Of a stretch of 64,000 nucleotides of DNA, positions 48,515 through 56,241 are shown piece by piece (the stretch's first letter is position 1; every line of letters begins with the position of its first letter). The translations under genes and the position numbers were made by a program. The stretch is taken from positions 1,216,995 through 1,280,994 of the forward strand of contig LT984854.1 of assembly GCA_900258555.1 (NCBI GenBank), given 5' to 3'. The stretch is from an uncultured Desulfobacterium sp. Lineage in GTDB: Bacteria; Desulfobacterota; DSM-4660; Desulfatiglandales; Desulfatiglandaceae. Below the pieces are notes generated by a model, which ran no database searches, was not told where the DNA came from, and saw only the letters and a list, made by a program, of their open reading frames with translations.

Positions 48515-49096
48515 ATGGCAGGTAATTACGATCCCTCCTTTGCAAAGGAGGTCTTTGACAATGTGGATTCCGGGGAAGAGATTAAGATGTGTATGCAGTG
48601 CGGCATCTGCGCAGGCTCATGCCCATTGCGCCACGAAATGGACTATCCTCCCCGGCAGATATTTACACTCATAAGGGCCGGCAGACGCGACGAGGTGATG
48701 AACAGCAAGGCGATAAAGCTTTGCACCTCCTGTTACAGGTGCAAGGTGAGGTGCCCAAGGGGTATACCGGTAATTGACGTTATGCACGGCCTGGCCCATT
48801 ACGGGATCAAAAAGGGTATAATCCCCAGGAAAGGCACCGCAGCATTTGGCGGCGAGTTCTGGAAGATGATATACAACATCGGCAGGATTGATGAAAAGAC
48901 CCTGCCATTGAAGTATAACCTTCTGGAAGGGTTGGTGCCGGGCATAAAGAGTACGATTGAAATGGCGCCTATGGGGATACAGATGTTTCTCCATCACAGG
49001 ATGAAACTGCTTCCCGAAAGAAAGATCAAGGGCATTAAAGAGCTCAGAAAGATGCTCGACAAGGCCAAGGAAATGGGGAAAGGGGGTGCCAACTGA
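48515..49096 (+). CDS. hdrC: HdrC-like iron-sulfur protein replacing QmoC
   Basis: A 193-residue soluble protein with two CX2CX2CX3CP motifs: MCMQCGICAGSCPLRHEM (about 26-43) and LCTSCYRCKVRCPRG (about 69-83). It matches the N-terminal half of canonical QmoC, but the C-terminal heme-b membrane half is absent; the end is a soluble basic helix (GIKELRKMLDKAKEMGKG). Its stop overlaps the hdrB-like start by one base (TGATG). It likely passes electrons between the HdrB-like protein and QmoAB. Confidence 0.93.
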   Translation: MAGNYDPSFAKEVFDNVDSGEEIKMCMQCGICAGSCPLRHEMDYPPRQIFTLIRAGRRDEVMNSKAIKLCTSCYRCKVRCPRGIPVIDVMHGLAHYGIKKGIIPRKGTAAFGGEFWKMIYNIGRIDEKTLPLKYNLLEGLVPGIKSTIEMAPMGIQMFLHHRMKLLPERKIKGIKELRKMLDKAKEMGKGGAN

Positions 49097-49977
49097 TGAA
49101 ATACTTTTTATACGGAGGTTGCAGCCTCGAGGCAGGCGGCAAAAACTACATGGTATCCCTTGAGCCTGTATGTAAGGCCCTGGGTATGGAGTTTGAGGAG
49201 ATTGAGGACTGGAACTGTTGCGGAGCCAGCATTTCTTATGCAGGTGCAAACGAGCTCTCGATAATGACCTTAAACGCCCGCAATATCGCGATTGCAGAGT
49301 CCACCGGCGGCTATGACATCGTTGCCCCCTGTAGTTCATGCTACATACAACTTGTAAAGACAAACCATGAACTCAAGGAAGATGCGGAGCTGAGGAACAA
49401 GATAAATGTGATCCTCAAGGAGGGAAACCTCAACTTCAAGGGGTCCTTAAACGTTCGCCATCTGATGGATGTGCTATACAACGACGGCGGCATTGACAAG
49501 ATAAAGTCAACGGCGGTCAGGCCTTTAAAAGGCCTTAAGGTGGCAGGTTACGTCGGGTGCCAAACGGTCAGGCCGTATGGTGAATATGACAGTGTTGAAA
49601 GGCCCAAGGTCCATGATCTGCTTTTAAAAGCGATAGGTGCGGACCCTGTGCCTTTCCCCAAAAAGATGCAGTGTTGCGGATCAGGGATATTCCTTACGGA
49701 ACTGGATAGATGTCTTGGCCTTGTAAAAGAGATTCTAGATGATGCCATCGCAAACGGGGCTCAGCTTATATCAACAGTCTGTCCCATGTGCGCCCTGAAT
49801 CTTGAGATGTATCAGGACAAGGTAAACGCCAAATTCGGGACAAACTTTAATATGCCTGTTGTGTATCTCACACAGCTCATGGCCGTGGCCTTTGGGATGG
49901 ATTTAAAGAAAGAAGCGGCACTTGACTATTGTGTCATCCCGCCCGAAGGCATCATAAAGGCTGCAATAGGAGGGTAA
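49096..49977 (+). CDS. hdrB: HdrB-like CCG-domain protein
   Basis: A 293-residue protein with two complete CCG domains. The first has C in YGGCSLEAGG, CC in DWNCCGASIS and CxxC in APCSSCY. The second has C in VGCQTVRP, CC in MQCCGSGIF and CxxC in VCPMCALNLE. Each is a candidate noncubane [4Fe-4S] site as in heterodisulfide reductase. In Hdr this is the catalytic disulfide-reducing subunit. Here it completes aprBA-qmoAB-hdrCB and might use a thiol/disulfide couple or another donor. Coupled to hdrC by a one-base overlap. Confidence 0.94.
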   Translation: MKYFLYGGCSLEAGGKNYMVSLEPVCKALGMEFEEIEDWNCCGASISYAGANELSIMTLNARNIAIAESTGGYDIVAPCSSCYIQLVKTNHELKEDAELRNKINVILKEGNLNFKGSLNVRHLMDVLYNDGGIDKIKSTAVRPLKGLKVAGYVGCQTVRPYGEYDSVERPKVHDLLLKAIGADPVPFPKKMQCCGSGIFLTELDRCLGLVKEILDDAIANGAQLISTVCPMCALNLEMYQDKVNAKFGTNFNMPVVYLTQLMAVAFGMDLKKEAALDYCVIPPEGIIKAAIGG

Positions 49978-49985
49978 TAAATAAG

Positions 49986-50165
49986 ACGGTATAAGGTACA
50001 CGGTACACGGTGCACGGTGAAGGATATCAAGGCATCTTACCCAAGTATCTTATACCGTAGTCCTCATCCCCCGCTCGTCTGTATCGTTCCCCATGTACCG
50101 TCACCTTTATTGTTACCGTGCATCGTATTCCTTCAACTGTGAGCTTTGAACCTTGAATCCTTTAC
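49986..50165. repeat. GGTACACGGTGCACGG-word hairpin region after hdrB
   Basis: ACGGTATAAG (49986-49995) is perfectly inverted at 50049-50058 (CTTATACCGT). The left side holds tandem variants of GGTACACGGT; right-side complements such as ACCGTCACC and TTACCGTGCATCGTAT follow. The words TTTGAACCTTGAATCC at 50144-50160 belong to the family seen at 1512-1592. Confidence 0.6.
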
Positions 50166-50183
50166 CGTTTTTAGGAGTTGTAG

Positions 50184-50453
50184 ATGACTGAGCAAGAAAG
50201 ACCCAAGTGCCCGCACTGTGATGCGGAGATGAAAAAGTGGAGGGTGCCTGAAAACTCCACCTGGGGGGTGCCTTTTTTTTGGGTGTGTTTCAATGATGAA
50301 TGTCCCTATTATGTACGAGGGTGGGAACACATGCAGAAGACCCAAAATGCCCGCGCCTCATACAGGCACAGCCTTAATCCTGAGAAAGGAACGACAGGGC
50401 CTCTGCCTTGCTGGTCTTCCAACGCCCATAAGGACCATATAATTGATGACTAA
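50184..50453 (+). CDS. Small zinc-ribbon protein downstream of the qmo-hdr block
   Basis: An 89-residue protein with CPHCDAEM (CxxC, about 9-16) and a second pair C..C in VCFNDECPYYVRGW, consistent with one zinc ribbon. The rest is rich in Trp and His (STWGVPFFWVC, LPCWSSNAHKDH). The place, right after the sulfate-reduction electron-transfer genes, suggests a co-functioning role; D. vulgaris has a hypothetical gene at the end of its qmo operon, but I cannot say whether the two are homologous. GGAG lies about 9 bases before the ATG. Confidence 0.75.
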   Translation: MTEQERPKCPHCDAEMKKWRVPENSTWGVPFFWVCFNDECPYYVRGWEHMQKTQNARASYRHSLNPEKGTTGPLPCWSSNAHKDHIIDD

Positions 50454-50492
50454 AAGTTAAAAAAGTTAAAAGGGTTGAAAAGTTAAAGAACT
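50454..50492. repeat. AAAAGTTAAA word repeat
   Basis: Short tandem variants of AAAAGTTAAAAGGGTTG follow the zinc-ribbon gene stop. Low complexity; similar in style to other gap repeats. Confidence 0.4.
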
Positions 50493-50528
50493 ATTTAGTT
50501 CGTGACCTGATAACAACATCTGTATACT

Positions 50529-51293
50529 ATGAAAAAAATAGGTAGAAATGATTTATGCCCTTGCGGGAGCGGAAAGAAATTTAAAAATTGCCATCTTGGA
50601 AAAGAAGACCAGGTTGTCCAAGACAGCATGGATCAATTCTCCGATGATATGAGCGCCAGAATTACAGGCCTCAAACCGGTTTTTTACGGTCGTTCAAAAG
50701 AGATGCTGGATGCCTTGGATATCAAGGCTCTTACAGGAAGCGATATAGGCGTCAAATTTATTGATCTGGCCGCTTATCAGAGACTTGATTTCTTTGGACG
50801 CAAGGCATCACAAGATGCAACTGATTCCAAGGGTGGTGTAGTTGTCAACTTTCTAAAGACGCAGAAAATCGATCCAGACAATATATACATAGCCATATCC
50901 AAAAATATTGTAGACAATGTCCTCATCCACCAGTTGGCCCATGCACTTAACTTTTTGCAGGGCTCTAATCTGGCCCAAGGTATTGCAACCCCTCTTGCCT
51001 TTGAGTTCGGGATACCGGTTGAACAACTGGAACATCCCCATGAATTCGGCTATTGGCTGATTTTTCTCCAGGAAAAGTTCAATGTACAGCTTGACGCCGA
51101 CGATACAATCATCTGTTTCCTTTACAAAAACGACATGTTGTTTAAGCAAGATGAAATAGAGAAACAAAACCCATTTGTACTCAGCACAAAGTCGGAACGA
51201 ATTCTGAAATTCCTAAGTGAGAATAGCGCTGAAATAGATGCTCTTATATGTGAACTCCCTGGTTATATCGGATCACGGGTCAAGCAGGATTAG
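50529..51293 (+). CDS. SEC-C motif-containing protein
   Basis: A 254-residue protein. The N-terminal SEC-C zinc motif is RNDLCPCGSGKKFKNCHLG (about 5-23, C-x-C then C-H). The remainder (about 40-250) is unrecognised; it contains IHQLAHALNFLQGSN, an HxxxH-like helix, and LLIHQL context typical of neither known peptidase nor ligase with certainty. The motif is also found at the end of SecA, where it binds zinc. Converges with the porin gene across a hairpin. Confidence 0.78.
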   Translation: MKKIGRNDLCPCGSGKKFKNCHLGKEDQVVQDSMDQFSDDMSARITGLKPVFYGRSKEMLDALDIKALTGSDIGVKFIDLAAYQRLDFFGRKASQDATDSKGGVVVNFLKTQKIDPDNIYIAISKNIVDNVLIHQLAHALNFLQGSNLAQGIATPLAFEFGIPVEQLEHPHEFGYWLIFLQEKFNVQLDADDTIICFLYKNDMLFKQDEIEKQNPFVLSTKSERILKFLSENSAEIDALICELPGYIGSRVKQD

Positions 51294-51311
51294 GGAATAA
51301 TCAGGTGGAAA

Positions 51312-51346
51312 TAGTCTGTGCCTGGGCAAGGCCCATGCACAGACTA
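51312..51346. terminator. Bidirectional terminator-like hairpin between SEC-C and porin genes
   Basis: TAGTCTGTGC (51312-51321) pairs perfectly with 51337-51346, and inside it TGGGC pairs with GCCCA around an AAG loop, with one C/T mismatch. Total 15 bp. No strong T run follows on either side, so its strength is uncertain. It sits exactly between the convergent stops. Confidence 0.7.
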
Positions 51347-51357
51347 ATTAGGCGAGG

Positions 51358-52719
51358 TTAAAAACTGAAAGTGATTTTTGCTGCAAGCAACCACCACCTC
51401 TTGTCAGGAAAGCTGTCGTTTTCCCTGAACAGTGGATATGCTGTTCCATTCATACGATGCCCTTCCACTTTAAAGGCCCAATACTCGTTAAAGTCAAACC
51501 TTGTGGATAGAGTCCAATCTTTTGTATAATCCTTGTTGCCGGGAATGGTGGGGTTGTTAAGACCCTCTGCCTGGCTTTGACTACCAAACGGATAATATAC
51601 GGAATAATAGGACCCCAGCTCAAACCATTGAGTAAAACGGTATGATGCACTGAAATAATATCCTTCTATCATTCTTTTTGTAGATTGCTGAACCGAAACA
51701 ATTGGCACAGGAGGAGGCGCGACCGTAAAATCAAAGGTGGACTTTGTCCAAAAGGTATTATTCCAATATTCAGCAGCGAGGACGAGGTCTTCCCATGTAT
51801 ATTCGGCTGAGAGAGTATAGTTCCTTATCTCAGTCGTATCCATTTCGACATTGCAGGCATATCCAGAAGAAACTCCGCCGGCGAGGTAGTTTTCGTCTCT
51901 GCCGTTTGTGGTAAAAGATGCACGGTTGAATGTACCTCCCAGCCGCAGCCCCCAAGGAGATCGCCACACCAGACTACCGACATACATCTCTTCGAAATCA
52001 AAATCGCTGATTTCAAAATCGGAAAGCATAAAAGGACCCATCCCGATCTGCCTTACGTCATCCTCATACTGCTTTGCTATGCCGCCGTCATCGGCCAGGT
52101 TTATGGTCCCTGCCTCCACCGTGTAATCCATGCCACCTATAGGGCCGAGGGGGATGGCGCCATATACTCCCACGCCAATCAATCCCATCATAAATTCCCG
52201 ATACGGCTCATGGTAAACACCCCCTGGCAGCAAAACAGAGGTTCGAAGCATATCAACGTCCCTTGTTTCATTGTATAAACCAAGGGGAACCTTAAGTATT
52301 CCAGCTCTGATTCCCAGCCAGTCCTGCCAGTGATAGTCACCATATGCCCAGTCTATTTCCGGTTCATCATTGTAGATGTCTCCCAGATCACGGGCCAGAA
52401 ACTGAACACCTATCCTCAATTTATCTGTGAGGTCTTTACCGAAATTGATACCGATTTCATTGTAACTGAAACTGCCCCCATCTGAATTAGGGGCCAGAAA
52501 ATTGTATTTGTCACTACACAGAAAACCCTGAGAGGCAAAGCCATGGATATCAATCTTCCAAGATGCAATTTCATCCTGCCAGGGCCTTTCGGCTCGCAAC
52601 TCCTTTTTGATCTGTTCCTTCAGCGCATCTATATCTACTGTTGACTCCGAGGCATACAGTCGGGTATGTGCTGCAAAGATAAATCCCACAATAGCCGCTA
52701 TAACAACTGTCTTTCTCAT
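51358..52719 (-). CDS. Outer-membrane beta-barrel protein (porin-like)
   Basis: A 453-residue protein with an N-terminal signal peptide (MRKTVVIAAIVGFIFAAHT, cleavage near YASES), a short amphipathic region, then alternating beta-strand segments and a C-terminal Phe (AAKITFSF), the usual outer-membrane signature. Aromatic-girdle-like stretches (WKIDIHGFASQGF, YSASYRF) recur. Substrate unknown. It lies 15 bases after a small PstS-like gene on the same strand, and this pairing suggests uptake or sensing of an oxyanion. Confidence 0.8.
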   Translation of the reverse strand: MRKTVVIAAIVGFIFAAHTRLYASESTVDIDALKEQIKKELRAERPWQDEIASWKIDIHGFASQGFLCSDKYNFLAPNSDGGSFSYNEIGINFGKDLTDKLRIGVQFLARDLGDIYNDEPEIDWAYGDYHWQDWLGIRAGILKVPLGLYNETRDVDMLRTSVLLPGGVYHEPYREFMMGLIGVGVYGAIPLGPIGGMDYTVEAGTINLADDGGIAKQYEDDVRQIGMGPFMLSDFEISDFDFEEMYVGSLVWRSPWGLRLGGTFNRASFTTNGRDENYLAGGVSSGYACNVEMDTTEIRNYTLSAEYTWEDLVLAAEYWNNTFWTKSTFDFTVAPPPVPIVSVQQSTKRMIEGYYFSASYRFTQWFELGSYYSVYYPFGSQSQAEGLNNPTIPGNKDYTKDWTLSTRFDFNEYWAFKVEGHRMNGTAYPLFRENDSFPDKRWWLLAAKITFSF

Positions 52720-52734
52720 TACCTTACCCTCCTC

Positions 52735-53172
52735 TCAATTTACAGTTAAGACTTTTACAGAGCTGGTATTTGTTCCGGCTGATACATATCCAATTGCGCC
52801 TGCTGCGCCGGCAACATAATCTACTAGGCTCTGTTCTGTCTGAAAGGCCCGGGGGGCCTTGCCCTTCCCGGTGAAGACCAGTGATCTGAAATACCTCTGA
52901 AACTGGGCTGAGGTCTTTTTGAGATATTTAGTCAGGAAGTCATCGTGAGTTTGGCAGTCCTGCAATGTCACGAAGTCAATTTTTTGACCATTATCCCACT
53001 CGGTCTTTTTGGCCAAAAAGATGTTTTCAAGATCAGCGGCACTAATGGAACTTGCTGATACATCCTTGTTTGCGATAATGATCACGTCTCCGGCTGATGC
53101 GATGCCGGGAAAATATAACAAAACTTCCATGATTGCCGCCAAAATCACTCCGAGTACAGCTTTACTTTTCAT
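52735..53172 (-). CDS. Small periplasmic PstS-like substrate-binding protein
   Basis: A 145-residue protein with a signal peptide (MKSKAVLGVILAAIMEVLLY, cleavage after IASA) and a single PBP-type lobe: VIIIANKDVSASSISAADLENIFLAKKTEW and GKAPRAFQTEQSLVDYVAGAAGAIGYV, matching phosphate-binding protein domains. It is about half the length of PstS. ATG 53172 is chosen (AGGAG about 10 bases upstream); a longer frame adds 16 codons without a site. It is followed by the porin gene, probably as one transcript. Confidence 0.8.
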   Translation of the reverse strand: MKSKAVLGVILAAIMEVLLYFPGIASAGDVIIIANKDVSASSISAADLENIFLAKKTEWDNGQKIDFVTLQDCQTHDDFLTKYLKKTSAQFQRYFRSLVFTGKGKAPRAFQTEQSLVDYVAGAAGAIGYVSAGTNTSSVKVLTVN

Positions 53173-53803
53173 GATTTCTTTACTCCTTAATTCAATTTTT
53201 ATTGTTAAAGTGTTAAACAACTTCCGGTAAATGCATACTGATATTTCATCACCTCCTCATTTTACGCTATTGTTGAATAAGGATTTCAATAATAACATGA
53301 CTTGTGTGATTAGCTGTTTGCAATTAATTCTGCTATGGCAGGAAATGGTAATAAGGAATTAAAGAATTCCTTATTTTAGTGCATTTTTTTAAGACAAGAT
53401 TTGTTATCGCTACCTGTCATCATGAGGCTAATAGCTAACAGCCGATATCTGACCGCTTATTTTAGGTCAGATCAACACGATGCCTGTTCAATTAGAATGA
53501 TTCGTGCCAAAAAACGCCAGAGAGAAAGAGAAGATAAACAGAACAGATTTTTAAAAGTTATATCCAACAGGTTGAGTCTGTGGGACTGAAGGTTAACATA
53601 TCGCTGTCATTATATTGGATTTGCTCCGGCATAAGATTCGGAATGAAGCTGCTTTGATGAGTTTTGTCAGGTCTTATGACACATGACGTAAACCTGACAC
53701 TTTCTGTAACTATTGATTGGTGGTCTGTATTTTTTACCGACCAATATAGATCTGTCTTATCTAGGCAGGTACAAACAGCACCTAGAGATGAAGCTAAAGA
53801 AAT
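53173..53803. other. Large intergenic region (631 bp) with several stem-loops
   Basis: Contents seen: a perfect 11-bp stem AATAAGGAATT / AATTCCTTATT with a 4-base loop (53350-53375); the near-palindrome GGCTAATAGCTAACAGCC (53426-53443) from the GCTAATAGC vocabulary; and ATTGGTGGT / ACCGACCAAT (53716-53724, 53736-53745). A 62-codon frame at 53401-53589 looks spurious: it has no ribosome-binding site and spans repeat sequence. The region lies upstream of the PstS-like gene and downstream of lpxB. Confidence 0.5.
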
Positions 53804-54982
53804 TTAATTTTTCTCCCTTTTTGAATCCATCATCTCCAGTGCTATCCGGGCCGTTTGCAGAGACGCTCCGCCCTTTCCAAGCCTGTCCCTGACAAGCATA
53901 AGCTTGTTTATCATGGTTTCCCTCGCTTTTTTGTCTTCAAGTATGAATCCTACTTCATCTGCTAGCCTTTGAGGAGTCACCTGATCCTGAATAAGTTCGG
54001 TAGCCACCCGTTCTCCTCCGACCAAATTGACAAGGCCGATAAAAGGCACGTCAATAAACAGCCTCGCCGCATGATATGAAAGAGGGGACATTTTGTAGAC
54101 AATCACCATGGGTACCCCCATAATCGCCACCTGAAGAGTAGCGGTACCTGATGTCACCATGGCTGCGTCGCAGATGTTTAACAGATTGTAGATATCACCT
54201 CTGTATAGTCTTATGCTTACTTTTGAAATTTCAATAAACGGCTGAACAAATTCCCGGCTAATACCAGGGGCCAGTGGCAGGGCACATCTTAGTTGCGGAT
54301 ATTTTTTCCTCAGGATTCCTGCTGCATCAACCATGACAGGAAGGAGGTTTTTTATTTCATCTTTCCTGCTTCCAGGCAAGAGTCCCACCACCGGATATGA
54401 CTGTTCCACGTCGAGTTCTGCAATAACCTTGGCCTTGTCTTGATCCTGAGGGAGGGTGTCAAGCAGTGGATGGCCGACATAGTCCACCTTTAACGGGCTT
54501 TTTCTGTAAAAATCTTTTTCAAAGGGAAGAATTACCGCCATACGATCAATACGCCTGGCAATTTTTCTAATTCTACCCTTCCTCCATGCCCATATCTGCG
54601 GGCTGATATAGTAAAGGACAGGAACATTGTATCTCTTTGCAGTCCCGGCGATATGGATGTTGAATTCGGGATAGTCAATGAGGATAAGCAGGTCGGGATG
54701 GTCGTTTTTTAAGCTGGATTTGATTTTTTTCGCTGCCCGAAGGATGAAGCTGAGCTTACTGAAGACCTCTGTCAGGCCTACTACAGCCATATCAGAGGAG
54801 GATGCGAGCAATTCGACCCCTGCCTTTCTCATCTTTTCACCGCCAATCCCCTTAAAGATAACGGTGGGGTCAATGCCCTTGATGGCTGTAACCAGATTGG
54901 ACCCATGGAGATCTGCCGACGCCTCACCAGCAACTATGAGTACAAGCCTTGAATCTCCTGAAATGGGTTGGGATGAGTTCAT
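53804..54982 (-). CDS. lpxB: Lipid-A-disaccharide synthase
   Basis: A 392-residue GT-B glycosyltransferase joining UDP-2,3-diacylglucosamine and lipid X. Family motifs seen: LIVAGEASADLHG at the start, LIDYPEFN, YYISPQIWAWRKGRI, GLLPGSRKDEIKNL, VTSGTATLQVAIMGVPMVIVYK and LVNLVGGERVATELIQ. Start: ATG 54982 is preferred; a GTG 9 codons upstream is possible. It is the last gene of the LPS operon here, 214 bases after the Gfo/Idh gene; that gap holds a repeat hairpin. Confidence 0.95.
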   Translation of the reverse strand: MNSSQPISGDSRLVLIVAGEASADLHGSNLVTAIKGIDPTVIFKGIGGEKMRKAGVELLASSSDMAVVGLTEVFSKLSFILRAAKKIKSSLKNDHPDLLILIDYPEFNIHIAGTAKRYNVPVLYYISPQIWAWRKGRIRKIARRIDRMAVILPFEKDFYRKSPLKVDYVGHPLLDTLPQDQDKAKVIAELDVEQSYPVVGLLPGSRKDEIKNLLPVMVDAAGILRKKYPQLRCALPLAPGISREFVQPFIEISKVSIRLYRGDIYNLLNICDAAMVTSGTATLQVAIMGVPMVIVYKMSPLSYHAARLFIDVPFIGLVNLVGGERVATELIQDQVTPQRLADEVGFILEDKKARETMINKLMLVRDRLGKGGASLQTARIALEMMDSKREKN

Positions 54983-55049
54983 GGGCTGTGACCTAAGTTG
55001 AGCGATCACCTGTTAGCCATTCAATGTCATTAAAATAAGAGAATATCCA

Positions 55050-55136
55050 ATATCGAACAAGGAGTTTGGAATGTAGAATTAAGGATATAAAAAAAACGAT
55101 TCATTACTTCGTAATTCGACATTCCTTGTTCGATAT
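55050..55136. repeat. ATATCGAACAAGGA-word hairpin between Gfo/Idh gene and lpxB
   Basis: ATATCGAACAAGGA (55050-55063) is perfectly inverted at 55123-55136. The bases between contain further related words: TGGAATGTAGAATTA on the left matches TAATTCGACATTCC on the right. The 14-bp outer stem is perfect. Confidence 0.75.
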
Positions 55137-55223
55137 TCTGCGGTTCAAAATACTTCTCTCAAAGAAGCACACACGGATATCTCAGCTTTATAAAAATGGT
55201 TAAATGACATTGATCAGCGCTTA

Positions 55224-56192
55224 TCAGATCGCCCTAAAACTCCTGCACCCGCTTTCAATCTGATTAATGATGCCGAGTGCAACTTTGAGGGCCTTTCGTC
55301 CGTCATCTCCGGATACTACCGGCTCAGTTCCGGCGATAACAGAATTGACAAAAGATGCGATTTCATCGGCCAGAGGGTCTCTACCCGGAAATGTCGTCTT
55401 CTCGGCCGAAAGCTGTGGAAATTGATTTTTATTCTTTAAATCAGCGTCCAGCCGTATCACGCTGATTTCCCTTTTGAGACAATTGATGGACATATACGCA
55501 TCCGGCTGGAACACACGAATCTTCCTCAGGTTTTTGTTCGACACCCTGCTTGCAGTCAGGTTTGCTACAGTGCCGTCTTCAAAGACAATCCTTGAGTTGG
55601 CGATGTCTGTCTTGTCTGTAATTACTGACATGCCCACTGCATGGACCTCTTTAATCTCCGATCGGACGTTGTGGAGAATAATATCCAGATCGTGGATCAT
55701 CAGATCAATCACCACATCAACATCAATTCCCCTGGCGGTGAATTCATTCATCCTATGAGATTCAAGAAAAACCGGTTTGCTAAGCAATGATTCCATCATT
55801 ACAACGGCAGGGTTAAAACGCTCTACAAGCCCGACCTGAAATACAAGGCCCTTTTCCCGAGCCATGTTTATCATAATGTCCGCAGGCTGCAGTTGATAGG
55901 TAATCGGCTTTTCGATCAGCAAATGCACCCCCCTTGAGAGGACGTCCTTTGCTACCTCAAAATGCTGTTCGGTGGGTACGACCAGACTTACAGCATCCAC
56001 CTTTCCCAGGAGTTCCTTATGGCTGTTAAATGCCTTCACCCCGTAAAGGTCGGATATCTCCTTGGCCCTTACCGGATTTGTATCCGCGATTCCTATCAGT
56101 TCCACATTGGAGATGGCCTTATATTTCTGGACATGATATTCGCCCAAGTGACCAACGCCAATGACAGCGACTCTAAGCTTATCATGTATCAC
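55224..56192 (-). CDS. Gfo/Idh/MocA family oxidoreductase in the lpx operon
   Basis: A 322-residue NAD(P)-dependent dehydrogenase. Rossmann motif VAVIGVGHLGEYHV (about 8-21), the EKP motif in LLIEKPITY and a C-terminal catalytic region with DLMIHDLDIIL. It starts at GTG 56192 with GAGGAAC 9 bases upstream. Its position between lpxI and lpxB suggests modification of a UDP-GlcNAc-derived lipid A precursor, for example 3-oxidation like GnnA, but no partner aminotransferase (GnnB) is adjacent. Substrate is therefore open. Confidence 0.85.
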   Translation of the reverse strand: MIHDKLRVAVIGVGHLGEYHVQKYKAISNVELIGIADTNPVRAKEISDLYGVKAFNSHKELLGKVDAVSLVVPTEQHFEVAKDVLSRGVHLLIEKPITYQLQPADIMINMAREKGLVFQVGLVERFNPAVVMMESLLSKPVFLESHRMNEFTARGIDVDVVIDLMIHDLDIILHNVRSEIKEVHAVGMSVITDKTDIANSRIVFEDGTVANLTASRVSNKNLRKIRVFQPDAYMSINCLKREISVIRLDADLKNKNQFPQLSAEKTTFPGRDPLADEIASFVNSVIAGTEPVVSGDDGRKALKVALGIINQIESGCRSFRAI

Positions 56193-56241
56193 GTTAATTG
56201 TTCCTCTTATTCACTTGACCCTTGTGACCCCCAGCCATCAG

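Noticed and set aside
49986-50165. CRISPR-like short repeats after hdrB
   Set aside because: The copies are adjacent and degenerate, with no regular spacers and no cas genes.
53401-53589. A 62-codon frame in the large gap before lpxB
   Set aside because: Runs through repeat words, no site for translation, no recognisable features.
53716-53745. Second copy of the aprA-qmoA palindrome
   Set aside because: Only ATTTTTTACCGAyCAAT is shared; the flanking arms differ, so I treat it as chance or distant resemblance.
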